A DNA stretch of 64,000 nucleotides from Acidimicrobiia bacterium (GCA_027494165.1 JAOSJM010000001.1:248001-312000), one strand, 5' to 3'. Shown: positions 44,655 to 54,652, counted from the first letter of the stretch. Translations and numbers: made by a program. Notes: a model not told the origin generated them from the sequence alone.

Positions 44655-46282
44655 GTGACGCCGCTCCATCGCCTGGACGCGCCCGACCTCCGACACGTCG
44701 CCGCGAGCTACCGCGACGCGCTCCGCCTGCACCAGGAGGAGCTCAACCGGCTCAACGTCTACCCGGTCCCCGACGGCGACACCGGCACGAACATGGCGCT
44801 CACCCTCGAATCCGTCTGCGGCGAGCTGGAGCACGCCGAGGGGATGGACGAGGTGTGCCGGGGCCTGGCCCACGGATCGCTCATGGGGGCGAGGGGGAAC
44901 TCCGGGGTGATCCTCTCCCAGATCCTGCGGGGCCTCACCGATGCCTTCGGCGACGTCGACGAGGTCGGCCCGGGCGAGCTCGTCACCGGGCTGCGCCGGG
45001 GGCCGACGCCGCCTACCAGGCGGTGCTGCGCCCGGTCGAGGGCACCATCCTGACCGTGGCCCGGGCGATGGCCGAGGCCGGCGAGGCCCTGGTGGCCGAC
45101 GGCGCCTCCCCCGAGCTCGTCGACGTGCTCGACGGTCTCTCCGTGGCCGCCCGCGACGCCGTCGAGCGGACCCCCGAGCTGCTGCCCGTGCTCGCCGAGG
45201 CCGGCGTGGTCGACGCCGGGGGGAAGGGCCTGGCCCTGTTCGTCGACGCGCTGCTGAAGGTCGTCGACGGGCGGCCCGTCCCCGAGCCCGAGGTCGTCGC
45301 CACCCCGGCCGCGGTCGCCGCGCACCTGCGGGGCGAGGACGTCTCCTCGCTGCGCTACGAGGTCATGTACCTGCTCGAGGCCGACGACGCCACCGTCCCC
45401 GCCTTCCGCCAGGCCTGGGCCGCCATCGGCGACTCGATCGTCGTCGTGGGCGGCGACGGCCTCTACAACTGCCACGTCCACACCAACGACATCGGCGCGG
45501 CGGTCGAGGCCGGCATCCAGGCCGGCCGGCCCCGCGACATCCGGGTCACCGACCTGGTGGAGCAGGTCGAGGAGGAGGCCTGGGTGCGGGCGGGCGGCCC
45601 GCCCGGCGAGCGCGCCGCCGAGCCGGTCACCACCGCGGTCGTGGCCGTCGCGGTCGGTGACGGCAACCAGCGGCTGCTGCGCAGCCTGGGGGTGCAGGGC
45701 GTCGTGGCCGGGGGCCAGTCGATGAACCCGTCGACCGCCCAGATCCTCGAGGCGGTCGAGGCCTGCCCGTCCGACCAGGTCGTCGTCCTCCCCGACAACA
45801 AGAACATCATCGCCGTGGCCCGCCAGGTCGACGGGCTCACCGCCAAGCACGTGGCCGTGGTGCCGACCACCGCCGTGGTCGAGGCGCTCAGCGCCCTGGT
45901 CGCCTACGACCCCGGGGCCTCGCTCGAGGCCAACGTCGGCGGCATGCAAGAGGCGGCCGCGCGGGTCCGCTCGGGGGAGGTCACCCGGGCCGTGCGCGAC
46001 AGCGTCGCCGAGTGCGGGGCGATCAGGGAGGGCGACTGGATCGCGCTCGACCGCACCGGCGTGTGCGCCACCGCGCCGACCGCGGTCGAGGCCGTCACCA
46101 CGCTCGTGGACCGGCTGGTCGACGAGGACTGCGAGCTCGTCACCGTGCTCGTCGGGGCCGACGCCGACCCGGGGGAGACCGCCCGCCTCGAGGAGCACCT
46201 GGCGCTGGCCCACCCCCACGTGGAGCTGGAGGTGCACGAGGGGGGCCAGCCCCTGTACCCGTACCTCGTCGGGGTCGAGTAG
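44655..46282 (+). CDS. fakA: DAK2/FakA-like fatty acid kinase subunit, frameshifted
   Basis: About 542 residues. The N-terminal DhaL-type kinase domain has [20 protein letters not shown] and [20 protein letters not shown], the ATP/Mg binding signature. One missing base near 44998 shifts the frame; the remainder has [55 protein letters not shown] and [20 protein letters not shown]. FakA phosphorylates fatty acids bound to FakB for phospholipid synthesis, in keeping with plsX and acpP further on. The location before recG is the usual one in Actinobacteria. No FakB/DegV gene is nearby. Confidence 0.85.
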
Positions 46283-46290
46283 CCGGGACC

Positions 46291-48416
46291 GTGGGCCTCA
46301 CCCTGCGCGAGCTCGCGCAGCACCCCGTCACCGAGCTGCGGGACGTGGGCCCCAAGCTCCAGGAGCGGCTGGCGATGCTCGGGATCGAGTCCGCGCTCGA
46401 CCTGCTCCAGCACTACCCCCGCCGCTACATCGACCGGCGGGCGCGGGCGGCCATCGCCGAGCTCGAGCCCGGCGTGGAGGCCACCGTCGACGCCGAGGTG
46501 CAGCGGATCACCGCGAGGCGTACCCGCCGGGGCCGTCCCGTCGTCGAGGCCACCGTGTCCGACGGGGAGTCGCTGCTCTCCCTGGTCTTCTTCAACCAGT
46601 CGTGGAGGCAGCGCCAGCTCCCGGTCGGGACCGAGGCGTCGTTCTTCGGGAAGGTCGAGCTGTACCGGGGGCGGCGCCGGATGGTGAACCCGGCCGTCGA
46701 CGTGCTCGGGCGCCACGGCGAGGAGCAGACCGGGGTGATCGTCCCCGTCTACCCGCAGTCCGGCAAGGCCGAGATCTTCTCGTGGCAGGTCCGGCGGCTG
46801 GTCGCGGCCTGCCTGGCCAAGACCAGGGTGAAGGGGTTCGCCGACCCCCTCGACGAGGACCTCCGGCGCGAGCTGCGGCTCGAGGACCGGACCCGCGCCT
46901 ACCGGGGGATCCACCGGCCCGAGACGGGCGAGGACCACCGCCGCGCGGCCCACCGCCTGAAGTTCGACGAGTTCCTCCGGATGCAGGTGGGGCTCGTCGC
47001 CCGCAAGCGGGCCCTCGAGGCCGAGCGCACGGGGATCCGCCACCGGGTGGAGGGGCCGCTGGTCGATGCCTTCCTCGACCGCCTCCCCTTCGGCCTCACC
47101 GGCGACCAGCGGCGGGCGATCGACGAGATCGCCCGCGACCTCGCCTCGCCCGTGCCGATGCACCGGCTGCTCCAGGGCGACGTCGGGTCGGGCAAGACGG
47201 TGATCGCGCTGTGCGCGCTCCTCATGGCCGTGCAGGGCGGGTACCAGGGCGCGCTCATGGCCCCCACCGAGGTCCTGGCCGAGCAGCACCACCTGGGGAT
47301 CTCGGGGATGCTCGAGGGGCTCACCGTGCCGAGCGAGCGGACCCTCGCCGGGGACCGGCCGGTGCGCGTCGCGCTCCTCACCAACCGCACCGGTGCGGCC
47401 GAGCGCCGCCGCCTGGCCGCCGACCTGGCCGACGGCGAGGTCGACGTCGTGGTCGGCACCCACGCCCTCATCTACGGCGAGGTGGCCTTCGCCCGCCTCG
47501 GCGTGGCCGTCGTCGACGAGCAGCATCGCTTCGGGGTCGAGCAGCGGGCCCTGCTCCGGGGCATGGGCGAGGACCCCGACGTGCTCGTGATGACGGCCAC
47601 CCCGATCCCCGGACGGCCGCCATGCTCGTCTACGGCGACCTCGACAAGTCCGAGCTGCGCGAGATGCCCGCCGGCCGGGTGCCGGTGACGACCGAGGTCG
47701 TGGGGGCGAGCCCCATGGCGCGCGCGGTCGCCTACGAGCGCCTGCGCGAGCAGGTCGGGGAGGGCCGCCAGGCCTACGTGGTGTGCCCGCTGGTGGAGGG
47801 CTCGCCCCGGACCGAGGCCAAGGCGGCCACCGAGGAGATGGAGCGCCTCCAGCGGGAGGAGCTGGCCGGCTTGCGGCTCGGGCTGCTCCACGGCCAGCTT
47901 CCCGCCCGGGAGAAGGAGGCCGTCATGGCCGCCTTCCGGGCCCGCGAGCTCGACGTCCTCGTGGCCACGACCGTGATCGAGGTGGGCGTCGACGTCCCCC
48001 ACGCCACCGTGATGGTCATCGAGGACGCCGACCGCTTCGGCCTGTCCCAGCTCCACCAGCTCCGCGGCCGGGTGGGCCGGGGCGGGGGAGCGTCCTGGTG
48101 CTTCCTCGTGGCCGACCCCACCACCCCCGAGGGTCGGGCCCGCCTCGACGCCATGGCCGCCTCGACCGACGGCTTCCTGCTGGCCGAGCGCGACCTCGAG
48201 ATCCGCGGGGCCGGGGAGGTGTTCGGGGAGCGCCAGGCCGGCTTCAGCGACCTCAAGCTCGGCCGCATCCCCCGCGACGAGCCCATCGTCCTCGAGGCCC
48301 GGGCCGTCGCGGAGCGCATCCTCGACCGCGACCCCCGGCTCGCCGGCCACCCCCAGCTCCGCGAGGAGGTCGAGGACCTCCTCGGCGACGCCATCGAGTT
48401 CCTCTTCAAGAGCTGA
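46291..48416 (+). CDS. recG: ATP-dependent DNA helicase RecG, frameshifted
   Basis: RecG remodels stalled replication forks. The wedge domain (TELRDVGPKLQERLAMLGI, LLQHYPRRYIDRR) is followed by Walker A LLQGDVGSGKTVIALCALLM (near residue 296), the DEQH box VVDEQHRFGVEQRAL (near 408) and motif III MTATPIP. One missing base near 47612 then shifts the frame; the rest has TTEVVGASPMARAVAYERLR, VLVATTVIEVGVDVPHATVM and LSQLHQLRGRVGRGGGASWC. Length about 708 residues. The GTG start is 8 nt after fakA and the stop overlaps the rsmD ATG. Confidence 0.93.
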
Positions 48417-49012
48417 TGGGTGCTCGGCGCGGCCGCGGGCTGCGGGTGGTCGCCGGGGAGGCGGGAGGCCTGCGCCTGGTCGCGCCCCGGGGCTCGGCCA
48501 CCCGCCCCACCTCCGGGCGGGTCCGGGAGTCGCTGTTCGCGGCGCTCGGGCCGGGACCGGTGGCCGGGGCGAGCGTGCTCGACCTCTTCGCCGGCAGCGG
48601 TGCCCTGGCCATCGAGGCGCTCTCGCGAGGAGCGGAGCGGGCCGTGCTGGTGGAGCGCGACCAGGCGACCGTCGACGCCATCCGGGCCAACCTGTCCGCG
48701 ACCCGCCTCGCCGGGCGGGCCCGGGTCCGGAGGGGCTCGGTGGCGCCGTTCCTCCGGGGCTCACCCCCGCCCGAGGCGCCGTTCGACCTGGTCTTCCTCG
48801 ACCCTCCCTACGAGCTCCCCGACGCCGATCTCGCCGCGCTCCTGGCCCGGCTCGACGAACCCGGCTGGCTCGCCCCCGGCGCCGCGGTGGTCGTCGAGCG
48901 GGCGGCGGGCGCCGCGGTGCCGGGCCTTCCCGGGGGCTGGGAGGTTCGGTGGTCGAGGGTGTCGGGGGATACGCTCGTGGTGGTCGTGGTACCACGGCCC
49001 CGCCGGGTGTGA
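48416..49012 (+). CDS. rsmD: 16S rRNA (guanine966-N2)-methyltransferase
   Basis: A 198-residue SAM-dependent methyltransferase with the SAM loop SVLDLFAGSGALAIEALSRG and catalytic DLVFLDPPYELPDADL (motif IV, DPPY). ATRPTSGRVRESLFAAL is the family N-terminal motif. It modifies G966 of 16S rRNA. The ATG overlaps the recG stop. The pairing with coaD downstream is conserved across bacteria. The frame is intact. Confidence 0.92.
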   Translation: MGARRGRGLRVVAGEAGGLRLVAPRGSATRPTSGRVRESLFAALGPGPVAGASVLDLFAGSGALAIEALSRGAERAVLVERDQATVDAIRANLSATRLAGRARVRRGSVAPFLRGSPPPEAPFDLVFLDPPYELPDADLAALLARLDEPGWLAPGAAVVVERAAGAAVPGLPGGWEVRWSRVSGDTLVVVVVPRPRRV

Positions 49013-49034
49013 CCGATCCGGTGTGACCGATCCG
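49007..49034. repeat. Exact 14-bp tandem duplication after rsmD
   Basis: GTGTGACCGATCCG occurs twice in direct succession. The first copy holds the rsmD stop codon; the second lies before the coaD ribosome site. Confidence 0.85.
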
Positions 49035-49051
49035 GAAGGGAGAACCGTCGA

Positions 49052-49540
49052 GTGGTCACCGCGCTCTGCCCTGGTTCGTTCGATCCGGTGACGAACGGCC
49101 ACGTCGACATCATCGAGCGGACGGCCCGGCTCTTCGACGACGTGATCGTCGCGGTGATCCGCAATCCCCAGAAGACCCAGTCGCTCTTCAGCCTGGAGGA
49201 GCGCCAGGAGATGCTCGCCGAGGCCATCGGGCACCTCTCGAACGTCCGCATCCTCTACTTCAAGGGTCTGCTCGTCGACTTCGCGCGGGAGTACGGGGCC
49301 GACGTCATCGTGAAGGGCCTCCGGGCGGTCACCGACTTCGACTACGAGATGCAGATGGCGCAGATGAACCAGAGCCTCTCGGGCATCGAGACGCTCTTCA
49401 TCTCGACGAGTCCCCAGAACTCGTTCCTGTCCTCGAGCCTGGTGCGAGAGGTGGCGCGCTTCGGCGGCGACGTGTCGAGCATGGTCCCCTCACCGGTCGC
49501 CAAGCACCTGGCCGAGCGGTTCCCCTCGCCACCCGAGTGA
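49052..49540 (+). CDS. coaD: Phosphopantetheine adenylyltransferase
   Basis: A 162-residue enzyme of CoA synthesis, converting 4'-phosphopantetheine and ATP to dephospho-CoA. ALCPGSFDPVTNGHVDIIER carries the (T/H)xGH nucleotidyltransferase motif. VIVKGLRAVTDFDYEMQMAQ, MNQSLSGIETLFIST and SFLSSSLVREVARFGGDVSS are all characteristic. The GTG start follows a GGAAGGGAG ribosome site. The frame is intact. Confidence 0.95.
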   Translation: MVTALCPGSFDPVTNGHVDIIERTARLFDDVIVAVIRNPQKTQSLFSLEERQEMLAEAIGHLSNVRILYFKGLLVDFAREYGADVIVKGLRAVTDFDYEMQMAQMNQSLSGIETLFISTSPQNSFLSSSLVREVARFGGDVSSMVPSPVAKHLAERFPSPPE

Positions 49541-49590
49541 CCAGCGTCGGCGGCCTGCCCGGGCCGGGCCCGGCTCCCGGAGGAGCGACC

Positions 49591-50172
49591 ATGGACGAGG
49601 ACCAGCGCCTCGAGCAGCTCGAGGAGCACGAGCACCAGGAGCACCGCGAGCACTACGACACCGAGAGCCTGCTCCTGCGGCTGCGCGAGCTGATCGAGAC
49701 CGCGCGGACGATGCCGATGTCGGCCTCCGTGCTGGTCAACCGGGACGAGGCGCTCGTGCTCGTCGAGGACGCCCTCGGGAGCCTGCCCGAGGAGCTCCGC
49801 CAGGCGCGCTGGCTGCTCAAGGAGCGCGAGGAGTACCTGGCCCAGGCCCGCCGCGACGCCGAGGACATCATCGAAGCCGGCCGGGCCCGGGCCGAGCACA
49901 TGGTGGAGCGCACCGAGGTCGTCCGCGAGGCACGCCGCGTGGCCCAGCACGCCGTCGACCAGGCCGAGGCCACCGCCCGCCAGCTCAAGCACGAGGCCGA
50001 GGACTACGTCGACCAGAAGCTGGCCACGTTCGAGGTCGTCCTCGAGCGGGTCATGCAGGCGGTCCACAAGGGCCGGGAGCGGCTCCAGGTGGTGGTGGAG
50101 CCGGCGCCCAACGTGGCCGACGAGGACGGGGAGCACGAGGGTTCCGCCTTCTTCGACCAGGACGAGATGTAG
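49591..50172 (+). CDS. Coiled-coil DivIVA/F0-b-like protein
   Basis: A 193-residue, highly charged protein. A short domain (LLLRLRELIETARTMPMSAS, VLVNRDEALVLVEDALGSLP) is followed by a long coiled coil (LKEREEYLAQARRDAEDIIE, RARAEHMVERTEVVREARRV) and an acidic tail. No membrane segment is seen. The composition resembles DivIVA-like cell division or F0 subunit b-like scaffolds that follow coaD in Actinobacteria. The ATG at 49591 is chosen for its GGAGGA ribosome site over an upstream start at 49537 that overlaps the coaD stop. Confidence 0.6.
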   Translation: MDEDQRLEQLEEHEHQEHREHYDTESLLLRLRELIETARTMPMSASVLVNRDEALVLVEDALGSLPEELRQARWLLKEREEYLAQARRDAEDIIEAGRARAEHMVERTEVVREARRVAQHAVDQAEATARQLKHEAEDYVDQKLATFEVVLERVMQAVHKGRERLQVVVEPAPNVADEDGEHEGSAFFDQDEM

Positions 50173-50240
50173 GTTCGCGACCCCGAGCCGGGCTCCCCCG
50201 GACGCCGATTACCAGAACCTGGAAAACACGGGCGACCTGG

Positions 50241-50246
50241 TACGAT
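50241..50246 (+). promoter_or_regulatory. -10 box TACGAT of the DUF177-rpmF operon
   Basis: TACGAT lies in the gap after the coiled-coil gene, 65 nt before the DUF177 start, and would drive DUF177, rpmF and the following lipid genes. Confidence 0.4.
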
Positions 50247-50311
50247 GAGGTGGCGCGGGCCAGACCGAATCCACCACGAATCCACCCGGGTCGATGCACC
50301 GCGCCCCTGAG

Positions 50312-50803
50312 ATGACCGATTTGCGCCTCGACGTCGCCGACCTGCTCCACCGGCCCGCCGCCCGCCGTACCGTCCACCTCGAAGCGGTGGTCGACGGTCT
50401 GGCCGGCGGTGCCGCGCGCGTCGAGGCGCCCCTCGTCGTCGACGCGACGCTCGAGCCGGTCCCCGGAGGGATCGTCGTCCGGGGCGTCGTCCGGTGCCGC
50501 TGGCAGGGCCTCTGCAGCCGGTGCCTCGCCCCGCTCGACGAGGAGCTGGTGGTGGGGTTCGGCGAGATGTTCGAGCACCACCCCGTCGAGGGCGAGACCT
50601 ACCCGATCGAGGGCGACGAGCTCGACCTCGAGCTCGTCGTGCGCGACGCCGTGCTGCTCGAGCTCCCGGGCGCGCCCCTCTGCGAGCCCGGTTGCCGGGG
50701 GCTGTGCCCCGTCTGCGGGGTGAACCGCAACCAGGGCGACTGCACCTGCGACACCCGGCCGACCGACCCCCGCTGGGCCGCCCTGCGCGAGCTGCAGCTC
50801 TGA
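50312..50803 (+). CDS. DUF177 (YceD-like) protein
   Basis: A 163-residue protein with the family core VRCRWQGLCSRCLAPLDEEL and a Cys-rich C-terminal part (LCEPGCRGLCPVCGVNRNQG, CTCDTRP) that probably binds zinc. YceD/DUF177 proteins almost always precede rpmF, and in plants the homologue aids 23S rRNA processing. It ends 21 nt before rpmF. An alternative ATG at 50294 would add six residues; the later one matches the usual family start better. Confidence 0.85.
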   Translation: MTDLRLDVADLLHRPAARRTVHLEAVVDGLAGGAARVEAPLVVDATLEPVPGGIVVRGVVRCRWQGLCSRCLAPLDEELVVGFGEMFEHHPVEGETYPIEGDELDLELVVRDAVLLELPGAPLCEPGCRGLCPVCGVNRNQGDCTCDTRPTDPRWAALRELQL

Positions 50804-50824
50804 ACCCCGAGGAGGAGCGCCCCC

Positions 50825-51004
50825 ATGGCCGTCCCCAAGCGCAAGACCAGCCGGATCCGGACCCGGAACCGCCGGGCCTCGGCCTGGCGCCTCGAGGCGC
50901 CCTCCCGCTCGCTGTGCCCCAACTGCGGCGAGGCCAAGCTCCCCCACACGGTGTGCGGCAACTGCGGCTGGTACCGGGGCCGCCAGGCCATCGAGGTCGA
51001 CTGA
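50825..51004 (+). CDS. rpmF: 50S ribosomal protein L32
   Basis: A 59-residue protein: AVPKRKTSRIRTRNRRASAW at the N-terminus and CPNCGEAKLPHTVCGNCGWY, a four-Cys zinc ribbon, in the second half, ending YRGRQAIEVD. These are diagnostic of L32. The ATG has a GAGGAGGAG ribosome site. It is placed between DUF177 and plsX, the standard order. The frame is intact. Confidence 0.95.
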   Translation: MAVPKRKTSRIRTRNRRASAWRLEAPSRSLCPNCGEAKLPHTVCGNCGWYRGRQAIEVD

Positions 51005-51008
51005 CCGG

Positions 51009-52033
51009 GTGGACACGTCAGCCGAGCCCCGGGCCGGCGGGGACGACCTCACCGTCGCGATCGACGCCGTGGGGGGCGACTACGCCCCCGACGAGATCGT
51101 CGCCGGCGCGTTGCAGGCGGTCGGGGAGCTGGGCGTCCGGGTCCTGCTCGTCGGGCCCGAGGAGACCGTGCGGCCGCTGCTGCCCGGCGGGGAGCCGCCC
51201 CCGGGGGTCGAGCTGCGCCACGCCGGCGAGGTCATCGCGATGCACGACGACCCGGCCGCGTCCGTGCGCACGAGGAAGGACGCGAGCGTCGTCCGCTGCG
51301 CCGAGGCCGTGCGCGACGGCGCGGCCCAGGCGATGGTCGCGGCCGGGAACACCGGCGCCGCGATGGCGAGCGCGCTGCTGCGGATGGGGCGGATCCGGGG
51401 GTGGCCCGGCCGGCGATCGCCGTCCCCATGCCGGTCCCCGGTTCCCGCCGCCAGCTCCTGATCGACGGCGGCGCGACCGTCGACTGCACGCCGGAGTGGC
51501 TCGTGCAGTTCGCCCGGATGGGGCGGGAGTTCGCCCGGTTCCGGCTCGGCGTCGACGAGCCGACCGTGGGCCTCCTCTCGAACGGCGAGGAGCCCGGGAA
51601 GGGCGACGAGCTCCGCAAGGCCGCCCACGCGCTCCTCACCGACGTGAAGGGCTTCGTGGGGAACGTCGAGGGTCGGGAGCTCATGACCGGCCACCCCGAC
51701 GTCGTCGTCACCGACGGCTTCACCGGCAACGTGGCGCTCAAGTCCCTGGAAGCGGCGATCAAGGCCACGGCCGGGCTGGTCTTCCGGGTGCTCGAGTCGC
51801 CCGAGGCGGCCGAGGCGGCCCGGGTCGTCGTCCCGCTCCTGCTCGACGCCGCCTCGGAGCTCGACCCCAACGACACGGGTGGCGCGGTCCTGCTCGGGGT
51901 CGACGGGGTGTGCGTCATCTCCCACGGTTCGTCGAACGCCCACGCCATCGTCAACGCGACCCGCGTCGCCGCCGACTCCGTGCGGGCCGGGGTGGTCGGG
52001 CGGCTGAAGGAGGCGATCGCCCATGCCGGCTGA
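51009..52033 (+). CDS. plsX: Phosphate acyltransferase PlsX, frameshifted
   Basis: PlsX makes acyl-phosphate from acyl-ACP for phospholipid synthesis. The first frame has LTVAIDAVGGDYAPDEIVAG and QAMVAAGNTGAAMASALLRM. One missing base near 51395 shifts the frame; the second part has QLLIDGGATVDCTPEWLVQF, VGLLSNGEEPGKGDELRKAA, VVTDGFTGNVALKSLEAAIK and GAVLLGVDGVCVISHGSSNA. Length about 341 residues. The GTG is 4 nt after rpmF and the 3' end overlaps acpP by 11 nt. Confidence 0.93.
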
Positions 52034-52322
52034 GACCCACGTCGAGCGAGGCCCCCTCGATCGCGACGAGGTGCTGCGGATCCTCCGTGAGCGCCTGTCC
52101 GAGATCCTCGAGATCGACGAGGCCCGGGTCGTGCCCGAGGCGCGCTTCACCGAGGACCTCGAGGCCGACTCCCTCGCGCTCATCGAGCTGGTCGAGGCGC
52201 TCGAGGAGGAGCTCGGCGAGCGAACGGTGGGTTTCCGGATCGACGACGAGGACCTGGCCGACCTGCACACGGTCGGCGACGCCGTCGACTACGTGGTGGC
52301 ACGCCTGGAGGTGGGGGGCTGA
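52023..52322 (+). CDS. acpP: Acyl carrier protein
   Basis: A 99-residue acidic protein with LRERLSEILEIDEARVVPEA and the phosphopantetheine attachment Ser in FTEDLEADSLALIELVEALE. It is slightly longer than typical ACP (about 80 residues), mainly at the N-terminus (PAETHVERGPLDRDEV). It overlaps plsX by 11 nt, indicating tight coupling of acyl transfer and carrier synthesis. Confidence 0.92.
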   Translation: MPAETHVERGPLDRDEVLRILRERLSEILEIDEARVVPEARFTEDLEADSLALIELVEALEEELGERTVGFRIDDEDLADLHTVGDAVDYVVARLEVGG

Positions 52323-53104
52323 CCGGCCCGGCCGACGCAGACGGCTACGCGCGCCTCGAGGCGCGCCTCGGCTGGTCGTTCCGCGACCGGGCGCTCCTCG
52401 TGCGCTCCCTGTCCCACCGCTCGTACTGCGCGGAGCACCCCGAGTCGGAGCCCAACGAGCGGCTCGAGTTCCTGGGCGACGCCGTGCTCGGCCTCGTGGT
52501 CACCGACCACGCCTACCGCACGTTCCCGGACCTGCCCGAGGGCGAGCTGGCCAAGGTGCGGGCCGCGGTCGTCAACGCCGAGACCCTCGCCGAGGTGGCG
52601 GTCGAGCTCGGGCTCGGGGAGTTCCTCCTCCTCGGCAAGGGCGAGGACGCCTCGGGGGGCCGCGAGAAGCCCTCGATCCTCGCCGACGCCGTCGAGGCCG
52701 TGATCGCCGCGGTCCACCTCGACGGCGGCTACGAGGTCGCCGGCGACCTCGTCGTGCGGCTCTTCGAGGCCCGGATCGACGAGGCCGCCGCGGGCCCGGG
52801 CGGGCAGGACTTCAAGACCCGCCTCCAGGAGCTGGCCGCGCGGCGCTTCGAGCAGCTGCCCCGCTACCGGGTGCGTCACGAGGGCCCGGACCACTCGAAG
52901 CGGTTCTTCGCCACCGTGCTGCTCGGGGGCGAGCCGCACGGGGCGGGTGAGGGGCGCTCGAAGAAGCAGGCGGAGCAGGCCGCCGCCCGGCAGGCCTGGC
53001 TGCGCCTGCGGGCCGGCGACGAGCGGGGAGACCGTCCGGAGCCGGGCGTCGCCGCAGGGGCGGTGGATCCGTCGGTAGGGGAGGAAGATGCCGGAGCTGC
53101 CTGA
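52319..53104 (+). CDS. rnc: Ribonuclease III
   Basis: The catalytic domain has the RNase III signature NERLEFLGDAVLGLVVTDHA and the second acidic cluster (KPSILADAVEAVIAAVHLDG). The dsRNA-binding domain begins DFKTRLQELAARRF and has SKKQAEQAAARQAWLRLRA. It cuts double-stranded RNA in rRNA processing. No standard start lies at the N-terminus: CTG at 52319, overlapping the acpP stop (CTGA), is used here. One missing G in the preceding G-run would instead bring the GTG at 52311 into frame. The 3' end overlaps mutM by 17 nt. Confidence 0.92.
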   Translation: MTGPADADGYARLEARLGWSFRDRALLVRSLSHRSYCAEHPESEPNERLEFLGDAVLGLVVTDHAYRTFPDLPEGELAKVRAAVVNAETLAEVAVELGLGEFLLLGKGEDASGGREKPSILADAVEAVIAAVHLDGGYEVAGDLVVRLFEARIDEAAAGPGGQDFKTRLQELAARRFEQLPRYRVRHEGPDHSKRFFATVLLGGEPHGAGEGRSKKQAEQAAARQAWLRLRAGDERGDRPEPGVAAGAVDPSVGEEDAGAA

Positions 53105-53925
53105 GGTCGAGGTCGTGAAGCGCGACCTCGAGCGCGAGGTCGTGGGCCGGCGGGTGAAGTCGGTGGAGGTGAACGGCGCGCGCTCCGTGCGGCGCCACCG
53201 CAACCGCAAGGAGTTCGTGGCCCGCCTCACCGGCCACAAGATCACCGGCGTCAGCCGGCGGGGCAAAGTACCTGCTCATGAAGCTCGACGACGGCGACGT
53301 GCTCGTGGCGCACCTCGGGATGTCGGGGCAGCTCCTCCGGGCGAAGTCGACCCGCGAGGCGATGCCCAAGCACACGCACGTCGTCATCACGTTCACCCAG
53401 GGCGGGCAGCTCCGGTTCGTCGACCCCCGGACCTTCGGCGAGATGTTCGTGACGTCGGTCGTCGACCTCGCGGACGTCGAGGAGCTGGCCCACCTGGGCA
53501 TCGACCCGCTCGAGACCGCGATGTCGTGGGAGGTCTTCGGGAGGTTGGTGGCCGAGCGGGCCCAGAAGCTGAAGGCGCTCCTGATGGACCAGACCTTCCT
53601 GGCCGGGATCGGCAACCTCTACAGCGACGAGATCCTCTTCACGGCCGGCCTGCGCTGGGACCGGATGAGCGACTCGCTGTCCACCCAGGAGGTCCGGCGG
53701 CTGTACCGGGCCATCATCGAGGTGCTCCAGGAGGCGGTGAAGCACCGGGGCTCCTCCCTCGCCGACGAGCAGTACGTCGACGTGTTCGGCCGGCCCGGCG
53801 AGTACCAGGAGCACCACAAGGTGTACGCCCGCGAGGGGGAGGCGTGCCGCCGGTGCCGGCGGCCGGTCGTGCGCCGGCGCGTGGGGAACCGCTCCACGTA
53901 CCTCTGCGAGGCCTGCCAGGTCTGA
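53088..53925 (+). CDS. mutM: Formamidopyrimidine-DNA glycosylase, frameshifted
   Basis: The enzyme removes 8-oxoguanine. The mature N-terminus PELPEVEVVKRDLE has the catalytic Pro and Glu. One extra base near 53267 shifts the frame; then LAHLGMSGQLLRAKSTREAM, RLRFVDPRTFGEMF-like strands, FLAGIGNLYSDEILFTAGLR (H2TH region) and the four-Cys zinc finger CRRCRRPVV to TYLCEACQV follow. Length about 279 residues. It overlaps rnc at its start, and acyP begins 6 nt after the stop. Confidence 0.93.
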
Positions 53926-53931
53926 GCCGGC

Positions 53932-54216
53932 ATGGGGAGCGGCGGCGAGCTCGTTCGGCGGCGGGTGCTCGTCTCGGGCCACGTGCAGGGCGTCTGGTTC
54001 CGCCAGAGCTGCCAGGAGCAGGCGATCCACGTGGGGGTGGCCGGATGGGTCCGCAACCTCCCCGACGGGAGGGTCGAGGCGTGCTTCGAGGGCGCCGGGC
54101 CCGCGGTCGACCGCATGGTCCGCTGGTGCCACCACGGTCCGCCACGGGCGAGGGTCCGGGCCGTGCTGGTCGCCGAGGAGCGCCCGGCCGGGGCGTCGGG
54201 GTTCGAGGTCCGCTAG
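53932..54216 (+). CDS. acyP: Acylphosphatase
   Basis: A 94-residue enzyme hydrolysing acyl phosphates. VSGHVQGVWFRQSCQEQA has the catalytic Arg, and GWVRNLPDGRVEACFEG the catalytic Asn. The C-terminal strand (SGFEVR) is typical. It follows mutM by 6 nt; the rnc-mutM-acyP-smc order is common in high-GC Gram-positives. The frame is intact. Confidence 0.92.
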   Translation: MGSGGELVRRRVLVSGHVQGVWFRQSCQEQAIHVGVAGWVRNLPDGRVEACFEGAGPAVDRMVRWCHHGPPRARVRAVLVAEERPAGASGFEVR

Positions 54217-54289
54217 GCCGTGCTGGTCGGGGTGCCGGTCGGGTCGCGGGGCGCGGTGGTCCGGTCGCGGCCGCCGTACGGGTGGAGGG

Positions 54290-54652
54290 TCAGGAGGTGC
54301 GCCGCGGCGAGGTCAGCTCGAGCTCGCCGGTCGAGGCGTCACGGCCAGCTCCGCACAGCCGGCAGGGATCGACGTGCTGCCACGAGCGGAGCCGGCGCAT
54401 GCCGGCCGGGTCGAGGACCACCGCGAACGAGCCCGTCTCCTCGTCGACCTCGAGGCGCTCGAAGGGGTGCCAGAGGCCCTCGTCGGTGAGGTCGGGTGCG
54501 GGTCCGGCCTTCGCCACCCGACAGAACGCCGACTTCTCGTGGTCGAAGTGCCACATCGTGTGGCAGGACTCGATGACCTCGACGACCGCGCCCGCCACCT
54601 CGGTGAGATGGCCGACGGGTCCGACGGCATGGTCGTGCGACAGTCGCGTCAT
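54290..54652 (-). CDS. Conserved-looking hypothetical protein
   Basis: A 120-residue protein with EVAGAVVEVIESCHTMWHFD, GLWHPFERLEVDEETGSFAV, VLDPAGMRRLRSWQHVDPCR and LCGAGRDA. Three Cys and several His suggest a metal site, but no family is recognised. The ATG at 54652 has a GGGGAGGA ribosome site. It points away from the HNH gene and converges with acyP. Coding potential is good (third-position GC), so I regard it as real. Confidence 0.6.
   Translation of the reverse strand: MTRLSHDHAVGPVGHLTEVAGAVVEVIESCHTMWHFDHEKSAFCRVAKAGPAPDLTDEGLWHPFERLEVDEETGSFAVVLDPAGMRRLRSWQHVDPCRLCGAGRDASTGELELTSPRRTS

Noticed and set aside
48965-48980. A TACGCT box inside the end of rsmD as a coaD promoter
   Set aside because: It is 77 nt from the coaD start and lies in coding sequence; coaD has its own ribosome site and is probably co-transcribed with rsmD.
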